The notes: generated by a model from the letters alone, not told the origin. Shown: positions 16,257 to 25,328, counted from the stretch's first letter. The stretch: DNA of 64,000 nucleotides from Demequina rhizosphaerae (GCF_000971255.1 NZ_BBMC01000008.1:62001-126000), one strand, 5' to 3'. Made by a program: numbers and translations.

Positions 16257-17630
16257 ATGGCCAGCCTGCGCACGGCTCGCGACGCGTTCGGTGAATGGAT
16301 CGACCGCGTCGCGCTCGAGTCGCCGGCCCGCCTCACCCTCGGCGCCTTCGCCATCACCATCCTGCTCTTCACCGGGCTGCTGTCGCTGCCCGCCGCGACC
16401 TCCTCCGGCGAGCGCGCCCCGTTCGTCGACGCGCTGTTCACCTCGACCTCGGCGGTCTGCGTCACGGGCCTCGTCACGGTCGACACCGGCACGTACTGGT
16501 CGCCGTGGGGCCTCACCATCATCGGCCTCGCGATCAAGGTCGGCGGCCTCGGGATCATGACGCTCGCGTCGTTGGCGGGTCTCGCGGTGTCGCGCCGCAT
16601 CGGCCTCACCCAGCGCATCCTCGCCGCGGGCGAGTCCCGCGCCGCCGGGCTGGGCGACCTCGGCTCGCTGCTGCGCACCGTCGTCATCGTCTCCACCACC
16701 GTCGAGCTGACGATCGCGGCGATCCTGGTGCCGCGCTTCCTCACCCTCGACTACGGCTGGGCGAAGTCGTTCGGCTACTCCGTCTTCTACGGGGTGTCCG
16801 CGTTCAACAACGCCGGCTTCACGCCCGACCCGGCTGGTCTCTACCCGTACGCGGGCGACCTGTGGATGCTGGTGCCGATCGGCCTCGGCGTCTTCATCGG
16901 CGGCCTCGGCTACCCGGTGTACCTCAACATGATCCGCCAGTGGCGGTCGCCGCGGAAGTGGTCGCTCCACACCAAGCTCACGCTGGTCACCGTCACCGTC
17001 CTGGCCTTCATCTCCGCGTCCTTCCTCGCGCTGTTCGAGTGGACCAATCCGCTCACGCTGGGCGACCACAGCTCCGGCAAGACCATCGGCAACGTGTTCT
17101 TCCAGTCGATCAATCAGCGCTCCGGCGGCTTCGCGTCGTTCGACGTGGGCCTCGCGCGCGAGCAGACCTGGCTGCTCGAGGACGTGCTGATGTTCATCGG
17201 CGGCGGCTCGGGATCCACCGCGGGCGGCATCCGCGTCACCACGCTCGCGGTGCTGGTCCTCGCGGCGTGGGCCGAGGCGCGCGGCCGCCGCGACATCGAG
17301 GCCTTCGGCAAGCGCATCGGCACCGAGGTCCTCCGCATCGCCGTCTCGATCACGCTGATGGGACTGTTCGTCGTCATCGTCACCACCGGCATCTTCATGT
17401 GGCAGACCGACATCCCGCTCGACCGCTCGCTCTACGAGGTGGTGTCGGCGTACGCGACGTGCGGACTGTCGACCGGCATCACCGGCGACCTGGACTCCGA
17501 TGCGAAGATGACCTTGATCATCACGATGTACCTGGGCCGTGTGGGCTCGCTCACGCTCGCCTCGGCCCTCATGCTCAACCGCCAGCGCCGGGTTGTCCGG
17601 TACCCGTCAGAAAGGCCCCTCATTGGCTAG
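16257..17630 (+). CDS. trkH: Potassium uptake channel subunit TrkH/KtrB
   Basis: A 457-residue potassium translocating subunit with eight or more membrane helices. The four pore loops of the family are recognisable by their selectivity-filter glycines: AVCVTGLV, FNNAGFTPD, NQRSGGFASF and ATCGLSTGIT. It works with the TrkA/KtrA RCK protein encoded next. The ATG at 16257 is used because GTGAGGAG just before it serves as the ribosome binding site; the upstream in-frame GTG lies inside that site. The stop overlaps the trkA start by eight bases. Confidence 0.93.
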   Translation: MASLRTARDAFGEWIDRVALESPARLTLGAFAITILLFTGLLSLPAATSSGERAPFVDALFTSTSAVCVTGLVTVDTGTYWSPWGLTIIGLAIKVGGLGIMTLASLAGLAVSRRIGLTQRILAAGESRAAGLGDLGSLLRTVVIVSTTVELTIAAILVPRFLTLDYGWAKSFGYSVFYGVSAFNNAGFTPDPAGLYPYAGDLWMLVPIGLGVFIGGLGYPVYLNMIRQWRSPRKWSLHTKLTLVTVTVLAFISASFLALFEWTNPLTLGDHSSGKTIGNVFFQSINQRSGGFASFDVGLAREQTWLLEDVLMFIGGGSGSTAGGIRVTTLAVLVLAAWAEARGRRDIEAFGKRIGTEVLRIAVSITLMGLFVVIVTTGIFMWQTDIPLDRSLYEVVSAYATCGLSTGITGDLDSDAKMTLIITMYLGRVGSLTLASALMLNRQRRVVRYPSERPLIG

Positions 17631-18288
17631 CAACGACACGTCCCGCGGCGGCGTCCTGGTCTTCGGGCTCGGCCGCTTCGGCTCCGCGATCGCGGACACG
17701 CTCGACAACATGGACGTCGAGGTCCTGGGCGTCGAGCGCGATCCCGCGGTGGTCGAGCGCTGGTCCAAGCGCATCCCGTGCGTCGAGGCCGACGGTGCCG
17801 ACCCGCGCGCGCTCGAGCAGATCGGCGCCGCGGACTTCGCGGCCGCCGTCGTCGGCGTCGGCACGTCCCTCGAGGCCTCGGTGCTCATCACAGGGAACCT
17901 CGCCGACGTCGGCGTGCCCGAGATCTGGGCCAAGGCGACGTCCAACGAGCACAAGCGCATCCTCGAGCGCATCGGCGCGCACCACGTGGTGCTGCCCGAG
18001 GCGGAGGCCGGCGCCCGCATCGCCCACTCGGTCGGCGGCAACATGCTCGACTACATCGAGGTGGAGGACGGCTTCACCGTCGTGAAGATGCGGGCCCCCA
18101 AGGAGACCCACCACTTCACGCTCGACAAGCTCGACCTCCAGGGCACGTACGGCGTGCGCGTCATCGGCGTGAAGAGCGCGGGACGCGAGTTCGAGTACGC
18201 GACCCCCGACACGATCGTCGGGCCCGAGGACCTGCTCGTCGTGGCGGGCGAGGGCGAGCTCCTCGAGCGCTTCTCGCAGCGCCCGTAG
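17623..18288 (+). CDS. trkA: Potassium uptake regulatory protein TrkA/KtrA (RCK domains)
   Basis: A 221-residue cytosolic gating protein. The RCK-N Rossmann domain begins VLVFGLGRFGSAIADTL (GxGxxG) with the acidic end of strand 2 in VLGVERD, followed by an RCK-C domain after about residue 140. It binds nucleotides and gates TrkH. The start is an unusual TTG at 17623-17625, overlapping the end of trkH; AAAGG lies eight bases upstream and no ATG or GTG exists before the Rossmann fold. Pairing and overlap point to one K+ uptake system. Confidence 0.92.
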   Translation: MASNDTSRGGVLVFGLGRFGSAIADTLDNMDVEVLGVERDPAVVERWSKRIPCVEADGADPRALEQIGAADFAAAVVGVGTSLEASVLITGNLADVGVPEIWAKATSNEHKRILERIGAHHVVLPEAEAGARIAHSVGGNMLDYIEVEDGFTVVKMRAPKETHHFTLDKLDLQGTYGVRVIGVKSAGREFEYATPDTIVGPEDLLVVAGEGELLERFSQRP

Positions 18289-18289
18289 C

Positions 18290-18313
18290 CGTCCCGCCGC
18301 GGGAGACGGGACG
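18290..18313 (+). terminator. Possible terminator after trkA
   Basis: CGTCCCG at 18290-18296 pairs with CGGGACG at 18307-18313. The 3' arm runs straight into an iterated-motif copy (GGGACGATGCGGCG). There is no T-run, so the call is tentative. The gap separates convergent trkA and the anti-sigma gene. Confidence 0.4.
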
Positions 18314-18372
18314 ATGCGGCGGTCGCGCCCGCGTGCCGGGCCCGGCTCCGCGCGGGCCGTCGCGGAGGGCCG

Positions 18373-19092
18373 TCAGCCCTCGAGGATGCCCCGCGTGATC
18401 GAGTCGCCCGAGTGCGTCGGGTCGCCGTCCGCGGGCTCCACCGAGATGTCGACGATGGGGAAGCTCGCGACGTCGTAGCCAGCCGGGATCTCGAACTCGG
18501 CGTGATCGCCGGTGAGGAACCCGAGCGACACCATGCCCACCACATCCGGGTCGATGAGCCACACCTCGAGCGAGCCCTCGGCCGCCGGCACGTAGGCGGT
18601 GTCGATGACGAGCACCTCCGTGCCGTCGTCGCGCCTCTCGACCAGCGCGGTGCCGGCGTCCTCCTCCGTCGCGAGATCGGCGAGCTCCGCGGTCGCGACC
18701 AGCGACTGCTCGGGGCCGGAGTCGCGCAGCGCGAGGGCGACCACGGCGCCGCCGATCACCACGCCGACGGCGGCGGCCGCGCCCACGACCCAGCCGGCGA
18801 AGGTGCGGTCCGGGACGCGTCGCGGCCGGCGGCCGGCGGTCAGCGGCACGACCGACGGGTCGTCCGCCTCGTCCTCCGCCGCGACCCGCGCCTCGATGCC
18901 CTCCCACACGCCGTCCGGCGGGGCCACCAGCGGACCCACGGTGCCCGCGTCGACGAGCGTCCCCTGGAGCTCGCGCAGCTCGGCGACCTCTCGGGCGCAC
19001 GTCTCGCAGGAGTCGACGTGTGCGGCGTCGGAGGCGTCCACGGGCTCGCCGAGGGCGAGCGCGGCGAGCACCTCGTCGTCACAGTGACGCAT
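18373..19092 (-). CDS. Anti-sigma factor, RskA/ZAS type
   Basis: A 239-residue membrane anti-sigma factor. The N-terminal zinc-binding anti-sigma motif is H25-x3-C29-x2-C32 (HVDSCETC). One membrane segment spans about residues 100-122. The extracytoplasmic part is an anti-sigma-K (RskA) domain with LEVWLIDPDVVGMVSLGFL and a C-terminal SITRGILEG. It would hold the ECF sigma factor encoded just upstream until an envelope signal causes proteolysis. Its ATG overlaps the end of the sigma gene by 14 bp. The C-terminal domain resembles that of the fused protein at 21501-22682. Confidence 0.9.
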   Translation of the reverse strand: MRHCDDEVLAALALGEPVDASDAAHVDSCETCAREVAELRELQGTLVDAGTVGPLVAPPDGVWEGIEARVAAEDEADDPSVVPLTAGRRPRRVPDRTFAGWVVGAAAAVGVVIGGAVVALALRDSGPEQSLVATAELADLATEEDAGTALVERRDDGTEVLVIDTAYVPAAEGSLEVWLIDPDVVGMVSLGFLTGDHAEFEIPAGYDVASFPIVDISVEPADGDPTHSGDSITRGILEG

Positions 19093-19669
19093 CGGCGGCC
19101 TCCAATCCTCGTCGCAGCGCCAGCAGGGAGCGGCGCAGGTGGCTCTTGACGGTGCCGAGGGGCATCCTCAGCTCCGTCGCGATCTGCTCATGGGTGCGGC
19201 CCTCGAAGAACGCGAGCGCCACGATGGTGGAGCGCGGCGGGCCCAGGCTCTCCACCTCGCCGCGCACCACGATCCTCTCGGCCTCGGCCGCGAGCGGGTC
19301 CGTCTCGCCCGGGTTCGGGAGGTCGCGCACGGCCTCGAGCCGCCGCCGCTCCCGCGAGCGGGCCGCGAGCGCGTCCGCGATGGTCCGCTTCGCGATGCCG
19401 ACGACCCACGCGCGCGCCGGGCCGCGGTCGGGGTCGAACCGATCGCGGCCGCGCCACGCCGCGACGTACGTCTGCTGGGTCACGTCCTCCGCCTCGGTCC
19501 GGTCGCCCAGGGCGCGCAGCGCGAGGGTGAAGACCAGCGCGGAGGACTCGCGGTACAGGCGCTCGAGCGATCCGTCGACGCCTGCCGCGAAGTCGCGGTC
19601 GACGGAGCGGTCGTCGGGCGCGTCGTCACGCTCCGTCGCTTCCGTCACCATCGCCGTCCCCGCGCTCAT
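19079..19669 (-). CDS. ECF RNA polymerase sigma factor (SigK-like)
   Basis: A 196-residue ECF sigma factor with region 2 (LYRESSALVFTLALRALGDRTEAEDVTQQTYVAAW) and region 4 (RSTIVALAFFEGRTHEQIATELRMPLGTVKSHLRRSLLAL). It is paired with an RskA-like anti-sigma factor. The ATG at 19667-19669 overlaps the sortase stop (ATGA) and follows GGAGG. A second in-frame ATG seven codons later is possible. The operon order is DUF4397 protein, sortase, sigma factor, anti-sigma factor, so the sigma factor is made together with a surface protein and its likely processing enzyme. That points to an envelope regulon. Confidence 0.92.
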   Translation of the reverse strand: MSAGTAMVTEATERDDAPDDRSVDRDFAAGVDGSLERLYRESSALVFTLALRALGDRTEAEDVTQQTYVAAWRGRDRFDPDRGPARAWVVGIAKRTIADALAARSRERRRLEAVRDLPNPGETDPLAAEAERIVVRGEVESLGPPRSTIVALAFFEGRTHEQIATELRMPLGTVKSHLRRSLLALRRGLEAADASL

Positions 19670-20334
19670 CGAGAGTCGCCCTCCGGGTAGGCCCAGACGA
19701 GGACGTTGTCCTCGTAATGTCGCACATCGGCATCCCAAGGTCCACCACAGGTGACCAGCACGAGCGCCCCGTCCGGGGACTCGAAGACCGCCTCGAGGTC
19801 GACCTCGCGCTTGGAGGTCTGCTCGACGCGATCGACCCGGTAGACCACGGATCCGCCGTCCGAGAGCACCACCCGCACCCGGTCGCCGGCGCGCGCCTCG
19901 CGCAGGCGGGCGAAGGGCCCCAGGCCCACCGCCGCATCGTCCACGTGCGCGGCCATCACCGCGTTCCGGCCCGCCCGCAGGCCGCCGCCGGGGTTGCCCG
20001 CGGCACGGAACCAGCCCGCCGTGCCGGCGCTCTCGGGGAGCTCCATGGAGCCGTCGGGCTCGAGCCCGACGCCCCGCACCGGCATGTCGATCGCGAGGCG
20101 GTCGACCACGAGCCGCGCGGGCCGCGGCGCCTCCGCGAGCGCCGCGGCGTCCGCGCGCCGGACCGGGATCGGCCCCGTCACCGGCCCCGCCGAGATCGCG
20201 GGGATGTCGGCGCCGGCGGGCGTCTGGCTCGCCGCCGCCGTCGCACGCGGCTGCTCCTCCTGCGCGCCGGCCGGGGCGCAGGAGGAGAGGCACAGCGTCA
20301 GCAGCGCGGCGAGGGCGAGGGCGGGGAGACGCAT
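19666..20334 (-). CDS. Class F sortase
   Basis: A 222-residue sortase-fold transpeptidase. The catalytic triad is visible: His in VMAAHVDDA, Cys in LVLVTCGG and Arg in DVRHYEDN. The N-terminus has a signal with a lipobox-like end (LCLSSCAPAG), so it may be a lipoprotein rather than a helix-anchored protein. Class F enzymes are widespread in actinobacteria and their sorting motifs are poorly known. The gene is 72 bp downstream of the DUF4397 surface-protein gene and overlaps the ECF sigma gene. The neighbour protein, with its C-terminal hydrophobic segment and RR tail, is the obvious candidate substrate, but it lacks LPxTG. Confidence 0.88.
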   Translation of the reverse strand: MRLPALALAALLTLCLSSCAPAGAQEEQPRATAAASQTPAGADIPAISAGPVTGPIPVRRADAAALAEAPRPARLVVDRLAIDMPVRGVGLEPDGSMELPESAGTAGWFRAAGNPGGGLRAGRNAVMAAHVDDAAVGLGPFARLREARAGDRVRVVLSDGGSVVYRVDRVEQTSKREVDLEAVFESPDGALVLVTCGGPWDADVRHYEDNVLVWAYPEGDSR

Positions 20335-20406
20335 CGGTGGCTCCTGGGTCGTGGGTCGGGGCGGGGCGCGCAGGGGGAGAAGGCGCCCCGCCCCGGGGAG
20401 GTGACG

Positions 20407-21222
20407 TCAGCGTCGCGCGAGGGCGACGCGGGTGCCGAGGCCCGCCGCGGCGACCAGGGCGAGTGCTCCGGCGACGATGACGCCCGCGGGGACGCCCCCG
20501 TCCTCGGCGGCGAGACCCTGCGTGCCGGCGCTCACTGCGCCGGGCATGTCCGCGTGCGTGGCGACGGTCTGCGCGGCGACGGCCAGGCTGCCGTCCTCGG
20601 CGGAGCCCCACGCGTACACGATCGTGTTGGTCGCCTCCTCGACGGCCACGTCGGTGGGCCCGAGCACCGGGTCCTCCTCGCCGGTGAGCGAGACGGCCGC
20701 GGAGTAGGTGCCGACCGGCAGGTCCGCCATCACCTCGTCGGGGTTGGCGAGGTTCTCGAACACGACGCTGCCGTCGGCCCACACGTCGACGGCGGGCGCG
20801 GCCGCGACGTGGCGGACGGTGAGCCGGCCCTCGCCGGAGGCGGTCGCGGAGATGTCGTTCGTGAAGAGGTTCGCCGTCGCGTCGCCGCCCTCGTCGAGGT
20901 GCGCGACCGCGGTGTAGCTCATGCCCTCCTCGAGCGGCAGGTCGATGGGCCCGAGCACCGGGTCCGAGTCGTCGGCGGCGTCGGACGCGGTGATCGCGAC
21001 TGCGTACGTGCCGGGGTCGAGCGACAGCGGTCCGGCGAGGTCGCCGGGAGCGAAGTCGTCGAGCGTGAGGGCGCCGTCGACGTACACGTCGACAGTCAGG
21101 TCGGGGATGCCGTGGAGCACCGAGAGCTCCGCCTTCCCGTCGTCGACCGCGAGCGCGGGTGCGGCGGTGCCCGCCGCGAGCAGGGTGCCGGCGGCGATGC
21201 CGGCGAGGATCGAGGTGCGCAT
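20407..21222 (-). CDS. DUF4397 domain surface protein
   Basis: A 271-residue exported protein. A signal peptide (MRTSILAGIAAGTLLAAG, cleavage near ALA-VDDG) precedes two DUF4397-type beta-sandwich units (VLHGIPDLTVDVYVDG...; VRHVAAAPAVDVWADG...). The C-terminus is GVIVAGALALVAAAGLGTR plus RR, i.e. a single membrane helix with a basic tail like a cell-wall sorting signal. The ATG follows AAGGAAAAGG. It leads the operon with a class F sortase, an ECF sigma factor and an anti-sigma factor. DUF4397 proteins are often controlled by SigK-type sigma factors in actinobacteria. The molecular function of the domain is unknown. Confidence 0.88.
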   Translation of the reverse strand: MRTSILAGIAAGTLLAAGTAAPALAVDDGKAELSVLHGIPDLTVDVYVDGALTLDDFAPGDLAGPLSLDPGTYAVAITASDAADDSDPVLGPIDLPLEEGMSYTAVAHLDEGGDATANLFTNDISATASGEGRLTVRHVAAAPAVDVWADGSVVFENLANPDEVMADLPVGTYSAAVSLTGEEDPVLGPTDVAVEEATNTIVYAWGSAEDGSLAVAAQTVATHADMPGAVSAGTQGLAAEDGGVPAGVIVAGALALVAAAGLGTRVALARR

Positions 21223-21277
21223 GTCCTTTTCCTTCCGTCGAGGCCGCCGCCCGGGTGCGGCTGGCCGTCACCCGGCA

Positions 21278-21305
21278 CTTCCGACGGAGACCCGCATCCG
21301 GATGC
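21278..21305 (-). promoter_or_regulatory. Candidate ECF (SigK-like) promoter of the DUF4397 operon
   Basis: On the minus strand GCATCC (21305-21300) and CGGAAG (21283-21278) are separated by 16 bp, about 55 bp before the start codon. This resembles the SigK form CCATCC/CCGAAT. It would make the operon self-activated. The matches are partial. Confidence 0.3.
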
Positions 21306-21500
21306 ACCCCTGCTCGAATTTCGCTCACAGCGAACATGCGCCCCGACGGTGCGCACGCAACCGACGACGTCACGCCGCGAGCGCGGGGACGACGCGACGG
21401 TCGCGGTCGCGGTCGCGCTCGCGGCGGTGCCGGTGGCGGTGGCGGCGGCGGAGCCCGAGGCGCGCCGGAACGACCTCCGCGCGAGCCGTCGGGAGGGGCG

Positions 21501-22682
21501 TCAGCGCAGGGTGCCGCGGGCGACCACGTCGCCGCTCGGCTCGGGATCGCCGTCCCATGGCTCGCGGCTGATCTCGAGCGTCGCGCCCACCGCCGTGCCG
21601 ACCGAGGCCGGCACCGCGACCTCGTAGCGGCCGGACGTGAGCTGGCCGAGCGCGACCGGCTCCCCGCTCGCGGGGATGATCCACAGCTCGAGGTAGGCGT
21701 CGGGGTACTCGGCGTACGGGCCGTCGACGACGATCACCTCGCCGCCGTCCGCGCCGGCGAGCACCCGCGCGGCGCCCGCCTCGGAGCCGCCCGCGCGCGG
21801 GTCCTCGAGGCGGGTGCGGGCGATCGCGTCGCCCTCGGGCTCGACGAGCATCTGCGACAGCACGACGGCGAGGCCCGCGAACACGCTCGCGGCCACGAGC
21901 GCGACGCTCATCACCAGCGTGCGGTTGCGGTGCGCCCGCGCGGCGTCGCGCCGTGCCTCCTCGCGCCAGTCGGCCTCGGGCGCCGGCGGCCCGGCGTCGA
22001 CCGCGTCGCGGACCTCGTCCCACAGGCCGGCGCGCGGCGCGACCATGGGCCCCGAGGCGGGCGTCCGCGCGATCGAGCCGACGAGGTTGTTGAGCGACCG
22101 CCACGCGTCGCGGCAGTCGCGGCAGGACGCGATGTGCTGCTGGCCGCCGTCGGCGACCCGGATCCCGAGCGCCCGGGACGCGAGCCCCTCGACGGGCGCG
22201 TGGCCCTCGCCGGGGACCGGCCCATGCCACAGCGCGAGCAGCGCGTCGCGCAGCCGCGCCTCGAGCTCCTCCTCGGAGACCCCGAGGGACATCGCGAGCT
22301 CGTACCGCGGCACGCCGTGGACGAGCGCACGGTCGAGGAGGTCGCGTGCGGCGGGATCGAGCCGGTCGAGCGACGCGCGCACGAGGATGCGGTCGGCCTC
22401 GGCCACGACCGCGCGGTCGTCGGTCACGCCGTCGACGCCCAGCGCCGGGTCGTCGAGCGCGGCGAGCTTGGCGCGCACGCGCCGCTCGAGGTCGCCGGTG
22501 ATCCGGTCCACCGCATCGTTGACGAGGTCGCGGGACTCGAGGGAGCCGCCGGCGGCGGCGGACGCGAACACGCGCCGCACGACGTCCTCGGCCTCCTCGA
22601 CCGAGCCGAGCGCGCGCAGCGCGAGCGTGTGCACGAGCGCACCGGACTCGCGGTAGGCGTCCTCGATGTCGGTCACGATCAT
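21501..22682 (-). CDS. Fusion of a degenerate ECF sigma factor and an RskA-like anti-sigma factor
   Basis: A 393-residue single polypeptide. Residues 8-45 (YRESGALVHTLALRALGSVEEAEDVV) closely match region 2 of the ECF factor at 19079-19669, and residues 98-153 match its region 4, although the region-4 helix is eroded (ELAMSLGVSEEELEARLRDALLAL). A zinc-type anti-sigma motif H183-x3-C187-x2-C190 follows, then a membrane helix at 257-280, then an RskA-like domain (LELWIIPASGEPVALGQLTSG). The gene lies 279 bp upstream of the DUF4397 gene, same strand. A GGGGGGTG ribosome binding site precedes ATG 22682. It could act as a membrane-tethered sigma decoy or as an anti-sigma factor with a built-in mimic. 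It is intact in frame. Confidence 0.85.
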   Translation of the reverse strand: MIVTDIEDAYRESGALVHTLALRALGSVEEAEDVVRRVFASAAAGGSLESRDLVNDAVDRITGDLERRVRAKLAALDDPALGVDGVTDDRAVVAEADRILVRASLDRLDPAARDLLDRALVHGVPRYELAMSLGVSEEELEARLRDALLALWHGPVPGEGHAPVEGLASRALGIRVADGGQQHIASCRDCRDAWRSLNNLVGSIARTPASGPMVAPRAGLWDEVRDAVDAGPPAPEADWREEARRDAARAHRNRTLVMSVALVAASVFAGLAVVLSQMLVEPEGDAIARTRLEDPRAGGSEAGAARVLAGADGGEVIVVDGPYAEYPDAYLELWIIPASGEPVALGQLTSGRYEVAVPASVGTAVGATLEISREPWDGDPEPSGDVVARGTLR

Positions 22683-22750
22683 GCTCACCCCCCTCGTCCA
22701 CCGGCAGTGTGCCACGCCGGGACCGGGACCCGGCACCCCCCGGGGCATGC

Positions 22751-22783
22751 GTGAGGGCGCCGCACCCGCTGCGGCGCCCTCAC
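22751..22783 (-). terminator. Terminator downstream of the GH94 gene
   Basis: GTGAGGGCGCCGC at 22751-22763 pairs perfectly with GCGGCGCCCTCAC at 22771-22783 around a 7-nt loop. It lies 16 bp beyond the GH94 stop codon. There is no strong T-run, as is usual in this genome. Confidence 0.7.
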
Positions 22784-22798
22784 GGCTCGGAAGGAAGA

Positions 22799-25222
22799 TC
22801 AGACGGTGGCGACCACCTCGACCACGGAGCCGGGCTCCGCGTACGGCACGAGCGAGCCCTCGATCGGCCGCCCGTCGACGGTGAGGGACGCGCCCTTGCC
22901 GCCGGAGTTGGACACCTTGACGACGTACGTGGCGCCGCGCACCCCGCGCCGCACGGTGTACTCGGACACCTCGGCGCCGATGCACGGGTCGACCACGAGG
23001 CCGTCGTAGTCCGCGCGCACGCCGAGCAGGTACTGCGAGACGGTGACGAAGTTCCACGACGCGGTGCCGGTGAGCCACGAGTTCTTGGCCTCGCCGTGGC
23101 GCACCGCGTCCTTGCCGGCGATCATCTGGGCGTACACGTAGGGCTCGAGGCGGTGCACCTCGGACTGCTCCTCGCGGTATGCGGGCGCGATCTGCTTCCA
23201 GTACTCCCACGCGTGCTCGGCGCGGCCGACCACGGTCTCCGCGATGATCACCCACGGGTTGTTGTGGCAGAAGATGCCCGCGTTCTCCTTGTAGCCCGGC
23301 GGGTAGGACGTCACCTCGCCCAGCTCGACGTGGTACTCCGTGTAGGCCGGGTTGAGCAGGACGATGCCGTGGGGCGTGTTGAGCCGCTCGCGCACCGAGT
23401 CGAGCGCCTGGATGGCCTTGCCGTCCTCGACGCCGATGCCGCCCATGATGCAGTAGCCCTGGGGCTCGATCCAGATCTGGCCGTCCTGCGTCTCGTGGGT
23501 GCCGACCTTGTTGCCGAAGTAGTCGTACGCGCGGAGGAACCACTCGCCGTCCCAGCCGTGCTCCGTGACGGCGGCCTTCATCTCGTCGATGGCGGCCTGC
23601 GCCCGGTCGGCCTCCGCATCGTCCCCGCGACGGCGCGCGAGGGCGACGTACTCGGGGCCGATCGCGGCGAACATGCCCGCGATGAACACCGACTCGGCGA
23701 CGCCGCCGGTGCGGTTGCCGGTGGTCTGGAAGGACTCGCCGGGCTCGGTGGAGAAGCAGTTGAGGTTGAGGCAGTCGTTCCAGTCGGCGCGGCCGATGAG
23801 CGGCAGCCCGTGCGGGCCCGTGTTGTTCAAGGGGTGGTCGAACGAGCGCTTGAGGTGCTCCATGAGCGACTCGGCCTTGGACTCGTCGTTGTCGAACGGC
23901 ACCTGCTCGTCGAGGATCGCGAAGTCACCGGTCTCCTTGACGTACGCGGCGACGCCGAGGATGAGCCACAGCGGGTCGTCGTTGAAGCCCGAGCCCAGGG
24001 TGTGGTTCCCGCGCTTGGTGAGCGGCTGGTACTGGTGGTAGGCGCTGCCGTCCTCGAACTGCGTCGACGCGATGTCGATGATGCGCTCGCGGGCGCGCTC
24101 GGGGACCAGGTGGACGAAGCCGAGGAGGTCCTGCGACGAGTCGCGGAAGCCCATGCCGCGGCCCATGCCGGTCTCGAAGAAGGACGCCGAGCGCGACATG
24201 TTGTAGGTCACCATGCACTGGTACTGGTTCCAGATGTTGACCATGCGGTCGAGCTTCTCGTGGCCCGACTCGACCGTGTACGAGCCCAGCAGCCCGTCCC
24301 AGTACGCGTTGAGCTGGGCGAACTCCTCGAGCGTCTGCTCGTCGGTGGCGAAGCGGGCGAGCAGCTCGCGCGCGCCGTCCTTGCGGATGACGCCGGGCGC
24401 CTCCCACTTGTCGTCGCGCGGGTTCTCGAGGTAGCCGAGCACGAACGTGAAGGCCTTCGACTCGCCCGGCGCGAGCTCGACCTCGAGCTGGTGCGAGGCG
24501 ATCGGGTACCAGCCGGACGCGATGCTGTTCTGGGCGCGGCCCGCGTGCGGCACCGCGGCCTCGTCGAAGCCGTTGCCGAAGCCCAGGTACGTGTCGCGGT
24601 CGGTGTCGAAGCCCGCGATCGGGGCGTTGACGCCGTAGACGGCGTAGTGGTCGCGCCGCTCGCGGTACTCGGTCTTGTGATAGATCGCGCCGTCGACCAC
24701 CTCGACCTCGCCGATGGAGAGGTTGCGCTGGTAGTTGGTCTGGTCGTCCTCCGCGTTCCAGAGGTTGAACTCGAGGAAGCTGAACAGCGAGAAGGACTTG
24801 GGGGCGTCGGACGTGTTGGTGAGCTCGACGCGGTGCACCTCGGCGTTCACGTCGACCGGCACGAAGAGCAGCACGGAGGCCTCGAGGCCGTTGCGCGAGC
24901 CCGTGATGCGCGTGTAGCCCATGCCGTGGCGGGTCTCGAACGAGTCGAGCTCGGTCTTGTACGGGCGGTAGCCGGGGCTCCACACGTCGCCGCCGTCGTT
25001 GATCGAGAAGTAGCGGCCACCGTCGTCGACCGGCACGTTGTTGTAGCGGTAGCGCGTGAGGCGGCGCAGCTTCGCGTCGCGGTAGAAGCTGTAGCCGCCG
25101 CCCGTGTGCGACACCAGCCCGAAGAAGTCCTGGGCGCCCAGGTAGTTGATCCACGGGTACGGCGTGTGGGGCGTCGTGATGACGTATTCGCGGGCCTCGT
25201 CGTCGAAGTGGCCGAACTGCAT
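22799..25222 (-). CDS. Cellobiose phosphorylase, glycoside hydrolase family 94
   Basis: An 807-residue GH94 enzyme that splits an imported beta-glucoside such as cellobiose with phosphate, giving glucose 1-phosphate and glucose. The N-terminal sandwich starts [29 protein letters not shown]; the catalytic general acid lies in [11 protein letters not shown] in the (alpha/alpha)6 barrel. Length is normal for cellobiose phosphorylase. No signal peptide, so it is cytosolic. The ATG follows GAAAGG. It is monocistronic with its own terminator. Two palindromic sites lie about 70-110 bp upstream, so control by a LacI/CelR-like regulator is likely. It fits the GH3 and ABC module at 0.2-5.8 kb. Confidence 0.93.
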   Translation of the reverse strand: MQFGHFDDEAREYVITTPHTPYPWINYLGAQDFFGLVSHTGGGYSFYRDAKLRRLTRYRYNNVPVDDGGRYFSINDGGDVWSPGYRPYKTELDSFETRHGMGYTRITGSRNGLEASVLLFVPVDVNAEVHRVELTNTSDAPKSFSLFSFLEFNLWNAEDDQTNYQRNLSIGEVEVVDGAIYHKTEYRERRDHYAVYGVNAPIAGFDTDRDTYLGFGNGFDEAAVPHAGRAQNSIASGWYPIASHQLEVELAPGESKAFTFVLGYLENPRDDKWEAPGVIRKDGARELLARFATDEQTLEEFAQLNAYWDGLLGSYTVESGHEKLDRMVNIWNQYQCMVTYNMSRSASFFETGMGRGMGFRDSSQDLLGFVHLVPERARERIIDIASTQFEDGSAYHQYQPLTKRGNHTLGSGFNDDPLWLILGVAAYVKETGDFAILDEQVPFDNDESKAESLMEHLKRSFDHPLNNTGPHGLPLIGRADWNDCLNLNCFSTEPGESFQTTGNRTGGVAESVFIAGMFAAIGPEYVALARRRGDDAEADRAQAAIDEMKAAVTEHGWDGEWFLRAYDYFGNKVGTHETQDGQIWIEPQGYCIMGGIGVEDGKAIQALDSVRERLNTPHGIVLLNPAYTEYHVELGEVTSYPPGYKENAGIFCHNNPWVIIAETVVGRAEHAWEYWKQIAPAYREEQSEVHRLEPYVYAQMIAGKDAVRHGEAKNSWLTGTASWNFVTVSQYLLGVRADYDGLVVDPCIGAEVSEYTVRRGVRGATYVVKVSNSGGKGASLTVDGRPIEGSLVPYAEPGSVVEVVATV

Positions 25223-25292
25223 GTGCGGAGCCTTTCGTGTCGGGGCGCGCGCCTCCATGCGGCGCCTCCGGCGGAGTGTCGGAGTCCACCTT

Positions 25293-25328
25293 ATCGAAAC
25301 GATTCGGGAAACGCGAGAGAGCGCTCTC
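25293..25328. promoter_or_regulatory. Palindromic operator candidates upstream of GH94
   Basis: ATCGAAACGAT at 25293-25303 and the perfect palindrome GAGAGCGCTCTC at 25317-25328 lie in the gap between GH94 and the nfeD-like gene. The latter resembles the CelR-type operator of cellulolytic actinobacteria (TGGGAGCGCTCCCA). It probably regulates GH94. The gap also holds three iterated-motif copies. Confidence 0.6.

Noticed and set aside
21223-21500. A gene in the gap between the DUF4397 gene and the sigma/anti-sigma fusion
   Set aside because: Frames there are low-complexity (RSRSRSR and the like), lack ribosome binding sites and show no domain. Only a weak ECF promoter candidate is seen.
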